A program made the translations under genes and the position numbers. Shown piece by piece: positions 56,647 to 64,000 of a stretch of 64,000 nt of DNA; position 1 is the first letter of the stretch; each line of letters opens with the position of its first letter. Origin of the DNA: Pyrenochaeta sp. MPI-SDFR-AT-0127 (lineage: Eukaryota; Ascomycota; Dothideomycetes; Pleosporales; Cucurbitariaceae); contig JAGTJM010000010.1 of NCBI GenBank assembly GCA_020747015.1, positions 248,001-312,000 of the forward strand, given 5' to 3'. The notes beneath the pieces were generated by a model. The model was not told the origin of the DNA and ran no database searches. It saw only the letters and a list, made by a program, of their open reading frames with translations.

Positions 56647-57756
56647 GTCGACGGAGCTTCAATGGTGATATTCCAAGAAGAGTGGTATAGCCTGAATTTC
56701 TTATACAGTATCTCGAAAGCTTCATAAGACTCGCCCGGAAACTGTGGTTTCAAGAAGTGCCTTGCAGTAGGTATGAGTTCAGGAGAACTAGAGCAATATT
56801 ATTCTTTGATCGGTAAATCAGCTTGGGTTATACAATCAGAGTGACGATGAGGGGAGAAATTAGCAAAGTAGAGGAGAGTATGATTAGAAGGCTTGCAATC
56901 GATGAACTCTCACTCTCAAATATCCGCAGACCGTCGAACGCAGATAGGTAAGATACTACAGCAAGAGTCTGCCTTTACTAGAGCAGAACCAGAACAGAGC
57001 AAAGCTCTTACTTAGCACTTAAAATGACAAAGTCCAAAATGAAGCGAATTTTCACCTGATACATTGGAGAATGAAAGAGAGGTCTGTGTTCTTTCAAGTC
57101 ACTTTGAGGTTCGAGTGCTGTCAAGACAGCTGTTTGGTGACGCTTAAGTCAGATGTGACGTTGAAGAGCCGAAATACTCGCTCGACAAGCTAGGAGTATA
57201 GTATGATTGTGGAAAGTAGCCATGTAGACCGCATGGCAGCAGCCATACCTTTCTACTAGTATCTGCACTCTAACGAAGGAGAGATTACAGATTCACTCCG
57301 GGCATGCATCTACGTAATAGCACCTGTCTTATGCCTGCCATTACCCAAATCAGATGAATCTAGATTTTCAAAATAAGGAAAACATTCCATGTGTAATTAA
57401 TCGAGAAGTGCAAGAGAAGGGTTGTTTCCGACATTGCGCGATGAATTTTGAGCCTAAAGCAATATGCATTCCGAGATAGCATCGGGATAATTAGTTATCA
57501 TGGAAATGCGACTCCTTATCCCTGTGAAGTACGCCTCGCGTCAGAGCATTCTTTGTTCAAGCCTGGAGCCTACATGTTCAGGTTTTCAATTACGGTCAGC
57601 AGTGCGGCGCACGAGTATTTGATTTGGCGAGAGCTCTTCTTGCAGTATCTCCAGTCGCCTTGCTGCGGCGCAGTAAGGCTGTGAGCGCTTAGATTGAGCA
57701 CATAAGCAGCACACCACCACCAACAAGGTCATCACCGTGTACACAACAACTCCAGA
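56647..57756. promoter_or_regulatory. Divergent region between GGHAF-type and IFI6-like genes
   Basis: 1.1 kb that must hold both promoters. AT-rich, no gene and no recognised site. A minus-strand frame at 56505-56753 overlaps the GGHAF exon 1 in another frame and is a shadow. Confidence 0.4.
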
Positions 57757-58385
57757 ATGGCAGTTGCACTCCTCAAGACCGTACTCTATTGTGGTCATTG
57801 CGGCGATGGCGAGGACAACACTTTACCCAGCGAAAAACTCGCCTTGCTCTCCGCTGACAACAGTTATCAGCCTTCCCCGGAGATTGCTGACGATGTCGCC
57901 GATACGATACTTCACACGTCGCTCATCGGACCAGCATTGCACATGAAGCTCGACTCCATAGTTGGGGCTAATGGTTGGAAAGAAAATATCGCGAAAAGGG
58001 TGCTCGAAAGGCTTGCCCAAGCTCTGCAAGATGCACATGAAAGACTTGGTCCTACAGTGCGGGATGCATACCACAAGGCCTGGGAGACTGCGAAGAGCAT
58101 TGAGGGCTTCGTTATCGAACACCCCATCATGTGTATGATCATCGCTTTAGGGGTACTTGTTATCATAGCACCTTGGGTACTGGAAGCATTGGGCTTTGCG
58201 GAGTTGGGTCCTGTTGAAGGCACGTACACCGTTTCTACATTGCGACCATGGTCGTCGACGCTAACACTAGTACAGGCTCATTTGCTTCGTGGTGGCAGGC
58301 CACATATGGAGGACTCGTGCCTAAGGGGTCCCTGTTTTCCTTCTTTCAGCGCTTGGGTATGACGTGGCGCCCGCTGGTGATTTGA
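57757..58385 (+). CDS. IFI6/IFI27 (ISG12)-like small membrane protein
   Basis: Exons 57757-58219 and 58276-58385 encode 190 residues if an intron with a GC donor (58220-58275) is removed. A clean branch site GCTAACA sits at about 58259. Splicing restores the family signature ALGFAELGPVEGSFASWWQ, then GGLVPKGSLFSFFQRLGMT, typical of fungal proteins of the interferon-inducible IFI6/IFI27 family. Reading through the intron instead loses it. A hydrophobic segment (IMCMIIALGVLVIIAPWVLEAL) lies at about 127-148, with an amphipathic helix (ERLAQALQDAHERLG) before it. In animals these proteins sit in mitochondrial or ER membranes and affect cell death; the fungal role is unknown. Confidence 0.75.
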
Positions 58386-59043
58386 GGGGAACATTACTAA
58401 AGAAGAAAGTTGTGGCTTAGTAAGGTACATATAGATGCGGTTGACTACCAATGCAGTTATTTTCAATATTGGAGAGAGCCGTAGTGTCCGTCGTCATCGG
58501 GCCGTTGGCGGAATATTTCTACAAAATCATTGTTCTCCTGGTACCCACGGGCATATAAGACCAGATCCCGAACCATGTGACGGAGATTTTACCTTCCAGG
58601 AAATACGAGTCGACGGGAGCCCGAAGGATGCCCGAATCGATAAAATGCATGGGGGCGGTAAGGATGTTTACGATGGCACCTGGCGGTGATCATTGAATGG
58701 CAACCGTGCTTTGGGAATGTTTCTCCTGTGATGTCACTGTTCATGTTTGTGTTATGCGAAACCGATGGATCCCTGCTTGTGGTCAGCCTTGGTTTTGACA
58801 AGCGAGAACGGTGGAGACAAGATTGCGATGTGCGAGTTGAACCCTGAACATCGCATTCCAAAGTACGGTGCGTGATGCAGTGGCGTTATAAGAGGCCACA
58901 AATATTTGTTAGCAGCAAGATTGGAACGCGGGTCTTCTTTTTGCGCTAATCCCAATTCGCACAGACAGAAAAGCGTGTCTTGGACCGGCAACGCGAGATC
59001 ACATGCACGTATTAGCAATCTATCTTGCGCCTCTTCTACTACC
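58386..59043. other. Intergenic
   Basis: Contains 3' flank of the IFI6-like gene and promoter of the RCC1-like gene. The downstream frame is open back to 58906 but has no ATG before 59044. Confidence 0.4.
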
Positions 59044-60282
59044 ATGCAACTGTATACATTTGGCTTCAATGTACAGACCCAGACCAATGAGTCTCAAAAA
59101 GAACGGTTGATATCAGCTCCAGAAGCTGGTGTCGAGGCCATTAAAGTCCTTTGGTCATCATGGTGTGATGCAATTGTGGCACGTCAAGATGCTGCCGGCT
59201 CGTGGACTATTGATTATTTGGGTGCCGGCCTCACCACTACTCAGAAAGATCACATAGCACAGTCTGAAGAGCTCAGAAATGCTGTCAGCAGGGGCGGTAC
59301 TGTCAGCTTCTTCGGCAGTACCATGCATGCCGGACTTCAGGGTTATACCATTTCAAACAGCACCGATCCAGAAGTCGCCAACAAGCTTGTTGTTTTCGCT
59401 ACAGACCTTGATATTTCAAACAATGTACCAGAAGTCCAGCCTCATAACCTCAGCACAGAGGGTATCCTCGACGCCAAGATCATAAGTGGTGGAGATATAC
59501 TCTTAAGCATGATAAACCGGGTCACTGGCGGAGCGAAGGTCTTGCATTTTCGAGACTTTACAGAGCTTTGGAGCCGCCTCAGGTCAAATCTGTGTCTCTA
59601 TTCGAAACAAGGAGCCCTCGCATCCTTCGTTCCAGCACAATGGGTAACGAACGCAACAACAAGCACGGTCCTCGATCAACATGGCAAGGTTTACACATCG
59701 ACCCGCGACTCCCGGTATTCCAAAAGCCTAGGTCGGCCGTACGAAGGTTCCTCAGCCTTCGAATTGGTACCATACCTCTCTGAAACGTGCGTTACCAAGA
59801 TAGCTTCTGGTGGTTTTATGAGCGCAGCAGTGAGCTCAGACGGGGAGCTATTTTTGTGGGGAGAGGCATGCCCCGGGACAGATGGCAAGCTGTCAGTGTT
59901 CAATATTGATACAGTGGATGAAGAGGGGCTACCAAACTTTGATAGTATGGACAAGGTGGCCAAAGTAACGGGCATCTGGGCTGAAGGCGAGCAAGACGAA
60001 TTTGTTAAGTGTTTGACCATCCGCATTGATGGCGAAGAAGCGAGGGCGTACGATGTCGCGATTGGGTGTGGACATATCCTAGTTGCGGTAGAATCGTTAG
60101 ATTCTTCGGGCAAGAAGAAACGAGCCTTGTTTGCCGCGGGGGAGAATAACCTGGAACAACTGGGCCCAAACGGAAGGAATCAGTTCTTTGAGGATTTTGA
60201 AGAAGTAATAGCATTTAGAGACAAGCAGATCGCGCAGCTGGTGGCTGCCGGATGGTCCACCTTCGTAGTTACACCAAACTGA
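59044..60282 (+). CDS. RCC1-repeat-like protein
   Basis: A single exon of 412 residues beginning MQLYTFGFNVQTQ. Several weak RCC1-type blades are visible: YTFGFN near the start, SFFGSTMHAGLQGY, KIASGGFMSAAVSSDGELFLWGEACPGTDG, and a final pair DVAIGCGHILVAVE / ALFAAGENNLEQLG ... LVAAGWSTFVVT. The spacing fits a seven-bladed beta-propeller like the fungal ATS1/RCC1-like group. Ats1-type proteins are linked with tRNA wobble modification or microtubules in yeast, but similarity here is at domain level only. No signal peptide or membrane segment. Confidence 0.75.
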   Translation: MQLYTFGFNVQTQTNESQKERLISAPEAGVEAIKVLWSSWCDAIVARQDAAGSWTIDYLGAGLTTTQKDHIAQSEELRNAVSRGGTVSFFGSTMHAGLQGYTISNSTDPEVANKLVVFATDLDISNNVPEVQPHNLSTEGILDAKIISGGDILLSMINRVTGGAKVLHFRDFTELWSRLRSNLCLYSKQGALASFVPAQWVTNATTSTVLDQHGKVYTSTRDSRYSKSLGRPYEGSSAFELVPYLSETCVTKIASGGFMSAAVSSDGELFLWGEACPGTDGKLSVFNIDTVDEEGLPNFDSMDKVAKVTGIWAEGEQDEFVKCLTIRIDGEEARAYDVAIGCGHILVAVESLDSSGKKKRALFAAGENNLEQLGPNGRNQFFEDFEEVIAFRDKQIAQLVAAGWSTFVVTPN

Positions 60283-63200
60283 CAAACTTGCTCAACAAAG
60301 TAGTGATATGTTAGTGGGCGGTTAGGGTCGAAAAGTATGCTCCAAGCTGTTATCCACTGACACGATTGTTGGACTGACTAGGCATACCGGTCCGACAAGA
60401 AAGTATGCAACCACTGAACCTCGCTACGAAGAAGGTAACACCATCCAACATCGATTTACCTTGCCACGACGCTTTATACTCTATCTCTGACGCTAGTCTT
60501 CTTTCCACATTAAACGCTAGCGCTCACCATATCTATGCCCATTATGAAACATCGCCAGTAGTGTTAGGATTTTGGCGCCGTGTTGGGCATTCATCCTTGC
60601 TGTAAAGCTCTTGAAATGTGAAGTGCACAATTTCTGTGTGCGAATGCAGGCTCGTCTTCTCAATATGCCCCTTGAAGACCGGCCATGAGTTCAGCCAGTG
60701 GCGGAAGATAATACAAGTGCTTACATGCACTACAGCCCAGCTCAACAAGGTCCCTATACCGTATATTACATCCCTCAGTCATAGATCTCCTGTGTCTTCT
60801 GCGGCAACGTTGCTATCATCAAAAGCTGCAAAAACGTGCCCACATGCATATTGCGCATAGTGATTTGAAAGCGAAGATGATTGTGATTGCGAGCCTATGA
60901 GCTAGCCGGGGTTGTAGCGTCTGAACAACATCGTGGAGTAGTGTTTAGGTGAGACCGTCCAGGATCATGCTGACTATCCGAAAAGTTCCATGCTATGTAG
61001 CATCGGAGTTCTCGAACGAATGGCCCGATTATTCTTTGGGGATCGACAGTGAAGCAACAGCCCAAAAGGGGGTGAGCAAGACGATGGAGAGATGTATGCA
61101 GAGATACACTGAAAAGCGTTGATGATGGAGCATGCAAATGGAGGATGGGGTAGTTCGGACCGAAAACATACCGATATGTCTCAGCCATGGATCGATGTGA
61201 GTACAGGATGTAGATATGCGCTGACGGGCGGGTCTAACAGCGATTGGCGATTCATGGCAACCACTTCGAGTGCTTTGCTGTAAACCGAGCGAGCAGGAAC
61301 AGAAAAGGTGGGACTGAGAAAATACGATTCTGGCGACACGAGTCGGGCAACATTAACTCTTGTGAACGAACGAGAAACGGGCCGAGGGGATCACGGCGTG
61401 ATGAGTGCATAATGCGGAGGCCGTGGTGGGCATCGTGTAGGACAGTAGAGGTATCAGAGGGCGAGGAAGGTGGACTTGGATTGGTATAGATGACAGGCCG
61501 TAGACGTACAAGCAACAGGCGCACAAGGAAAAGGAGATAGTGATGGATAATGAATAGTAATACTTTGGGTGTTGAAGGTGATGAAACACGTGGGGACAGG
61601 CGGGCGAAGAAAGGCAGCTGTGAACAACCTGGTGGCCATTTGGGGAAGGCACCCTGCAGCCGGGGGTCATGTCTTGGGAAACAGCGTTTACCTTACTGCA
61701 GGCAGAGACTAAGCGGCTTTACTTGTGTTGCTTCAGTCTACATTTCGAAACGACACATCTCGCCAATGCCTCGCAACACCGGTGCAAGCCATGGGGCTGT
61801 TTCGCCTTACCCGCAGCGGCCCTGTGATGCCGACAGAGTGTTCACGCGTGGTGATGATCAGGGCAGTTGCAGAAGTGGGACTGCAACGTTGACAAAGTTG
61901 GAAACCAAGGACTAAGTTGGACATGTCGGACAAGGTTGGAAACGCCTTGCAGCAGGGGGTTTGGACTGCTGGCGACCAAGGTTGGCGGGTGAGACGAGGC
62001 CAGGTAAGGCGCGCAGAAAGCCAGCTTGGCTGTGCCTGGTAGTCTCAGGCTGAGGTGCAGAGCTGGGCTGTGGTGACTGCGTCTCAGACTCCCATCGGGC
62101 TCACGCCCGCCACGATGTTGAAGTCTTGTTGTCGAGGCTAGCTTCGGCACTTTTATGCCGCAGAAGCCATGGGCTGGTCGGTCCACTCGGAATACAACGT
62201 TTTCCAAGCGTGTCGCGTCGTGGTGCTCAGCCTTCGGTCCAGCGTCTCGATTTCCTATCGCCGGACCGACGCCCAAATCTAGGCGAGCTCGTCGACTACG
62301 GAGGGGGCATCTGCAGTGAGGTCTGGCGGCAAGTGCTGCAGCTTCTCTTGCCTGGGCTGTCCTCCGCGGATTGCAGTGCGCGACGGGCGTGTCCCGCCTT
62401 TTGTGCGCCCGCGTTGCGTGGACCAGCGCTGATCGAAACACTGCAAATCTCAGCAGTCCAGTCAGCGCGTGGGGTTGCAGGCCAATGCATCACTGGCAGC
62501 GGTTTGTGGCAGGGCTGATCAGGCAGTAGAGAAACACAAACGCGTCGCTTCAAAGCCAAGCCTGGCGCCGATCATGATGATCTTCTCTCTCAGCATCCCT
62601 TCGCTTGCTGCGACAATCTTGCTCGGGGGGAATGACGGCCGCTCACGATTAAATTCTGCAGGGCAGCGCTGGCAACGCTGCAGGCCGGGCAGACTCTGCG
62701 ACGACCACGAGGGGCTATCGTTTCTCGCCATAGCAGCGCTGTAGCGCAACTCGATCAAGGCAGTACGAGGTAAATGGTCTCATTGCCACGGCCTTAGCAG
62801 GCTCCGCATGGCAGGCAAAGGGGTGCGCACAGTTGTCATTGGCCCGTACGCTTTGAACGCTAGCGGGTTCCGGCAGCTTCAACGACGCCATCAGGGGTGC
62901 AGGAGTTCGTCCTTCTTTTGCACTTTTCCAAGGCCGTGCAAGACCCGCCCATGACCGCGGTCAAAGCCTCGTAAACGTCATGTGCCCGCATGCTGTCCCT
63001 ACCAGCGTGCTCTATTTCCAGGCAGCTAAAAGCTTCCTCGCACCTTGGAACCGAGCCGGCCCACTCTTATCAGCCTGACCCATCCGCTTGCGCCGACCGA
63101 CGACCGTTTTTTTGTATTTCCATAAGCAGCCTCGCCTTCTGCCGCCCTCTCCGTGCAACGCACGCTCTCTTAATTCCTCTTCTTCAGCAACCTTGCTCCG

Positions 63201-63327
63201 CAGCTATCCTCTGCCCTCTTGCCAGGCCAAACCACTCTCTTCCAGCACCCGTGTCCAGTTTTTGTCCTTTTGACCACAGTTCCCGTGGCCATGATCCACT
63301 AATACACTCTCACTGGCCTGGCTCAAA
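60283..63327. other. Gene-free stretch of 3.0 kb
   Basis: The longest gene-free interval in the window. Frames of 130 and 199 residues at 61.8-62.5 kb overlap on opposite strands and look like chance. The last 350 bases are pyrimidine-rich and form the leader of the next gene. A short imperfect repeat lies at 61891-61990. Confidence 0.5.
61891..61990 (+). repeat. Imperfect AAGKTTGG-type repeats
   Basis: Four copies of an AAGTTGG/AAGGTTGG core, two of them followed by AAAC, occur within about 100 bases. Spacing is irregular, so this is a degenerate cluster and not a clean tandem array. Confidence 0.4.
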
Positions 63328-64000
63328 ATGGAAAACCAACACTCTTCGCCCTCTGCGAGGGAGGAGAGTCCTCGACCCAAGACGCACAGGCATAGAAGCA
63401 ACTCATTTCCTATCGTTGAGGCTCTTGGTTGCTCAACACCTGAAGCACAGTTAATGTTGGCCGAAGGCAGGGCCGCTATTCGCAGTCGAAAGGCTCGTGG
63501 CCGACGTAATCGTTCGGTCAATGATACCACCACCATTGTCACTTTCAACCCGCGAGACCATATGGAGTTCCTTAGCCCACCTTCGCCCGCGACCATCCCC
63601 CAGAAGCAATCATCACACTCGGAGCCCAGGACTTGCCATACCAGACTGCCGTCGGATGCATCGGATCGGAGCACGTCAACCATTGTTCCTCCGTCCTGTC
63701 ACGAGGAACCTCGTACCAAACCTGTTCCGACAAGTCCGTTAGGAGACTATTCTGCCAACCTTGCACTATTCATCAAAGCTCAACTCAGAAACATACCAAC
63801 TTACACAGCGGGCAGCAACCTCGCCTCACCCCAGTCGCCCCAGTCGTGTCCGGATCTGTCTTCCCGCTTACGAACACCGCCACAGTCACCAAACCAAGCA
63901 GTAAGACGGCCTGTGGATGCCCCCAAAATCATTGAAATTCCCCCCATTCGACCCCCAATGCAAAGTCAATTCTCGGCCTGGAGCTCAGCTGACGACGACA
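63328..64000 (+). CDS. Unidentified protein, 5' part only
   Basis: An ATG at 63328 opens a frame without stop through the window end: 224 codons are present and the gene continues to the right. The start MENQHSSPSAREESPRPKT is preceded by a typical pyrimidine-rich fungal leader. The visible part is disordered, rich in Ser/Pro/Arg, with a basic stretch RSRKARGRRNRS (about residues 54-65) that could be a nuclear signal, and short Pro-rich runs near the edge (IPPIRPPM). No domain is recognised. An intron in the visible part cannot be excluded. Confidence 0.6.
   Translation, partial: MENQHSSPSAREESPRPKTHRHRSNSFPIVEALGCSTPEAQLMLAEGRAAIRSRKARGRRNRSVNDTTTIVTFNPRDHMEFLSPPSPATIPQKQSSHSEPRTCHTRLPSDASDRSTSTIVPPSCHEEPRTKPVPTSPLGDYSANLALFIKAQLRNIPTYTAGSNLASPQSPQSCPDLSSRLRTPPQSPNQAVRRPVDAPKIIEIPPIRPPMQSQFSAWSSADDD

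Noticed and set aside
61842..62518. Overlapping 199- and 130-residue frames on opposite strands
   Set aside because: Low-complexity Ala/Arg/Ser-rich translations without family likeness; chance frames in GC-rich DNA.

Overview
The window looks like nuclear DNA of a filamentous ascomycete (Pezizomycotina). Most genes are split by short introns of about 46-60 bases with GT-AG borders and CTAAC/CTGAC-type branch points. The families present (NIMA kinase with a long tail, X325/BIM1-like copper protein, Dal5-like transporter, YeeE/YedE protein, fungal GGHAF-type protein) fit Dothideomycetes such as Pleosporales. That placement is an inference from gene content. I recognise no rRNA, tRNA, CRISPR or intact transposon.

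Left part (0.7-6.2 kb): a likely copper-acquisition cluster. A ferric/cupric reductase (minus strand) is divergent from a Ctr copper transporter, followed by a secreted GPI-anchored X325/BIM1-like copper-binding protein. Together they would reduce, capture and import copper at the cell surface. From 6.8 to 24.5 kb lie mostly housekeeping genes: NAC beta subunit, an AIF/FSP1-like FAD oxidoreductase, exosome subunit RRP43, a NIMA-type kinase divergent from an ankyrin-BTB protein, a dienelactone hydrolase, a very-long-chain acyl-CoA synthetase ending in the peroxisomal signal AKL, urease accessory protein UreG, and an unidentified Cys/His-rich protein.

Middle (26-45 kb): a Ser/Gln-rich membrane protein, a calcineurin-like phosphoesterase, a bHLH regulator of SREBP type with an AT-hook, a BRD8/Bdc1-like bromodomain protein (NuA4), a small coiled-coil protein, an Ap4A phosphorylase-like enzyme, a Na+/H+ antiporter and a YeeE/YedE sulfur transporter-like protein. 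These are separated by several gene-free stretches of 1-2 kb. A 2.8-kb gene-free block (44.9-47.7 kb) carries 13 copies of the near-palindrome TCG(G/C)CGA within 2.2 kb, the most striking unexplained signal in the window.

Right part (47.7-64 kb): an ASC-1/RQT4-like zinc-finger protein divergent from a PPIL1-type cyclophilin, a zinc alcohol/formaldehyde dehydrogenase, a Dal5-like MFS transporter, a three-exon fungal GGHAF family protein with a nucleotidyltransferase-like GDVD motif, a divergently transcribed IFI6/IFI27-like membrane protein with an apparent GC-AG intron, an RCC1-like protein, 3 kb without genes, and the 5' part of an unidentified gene running off the end. Exon borders were worked out by hand from reading frame, splice consensus and family similarity. 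All computed coding lengths are divisible by three, but no transcript data support them.
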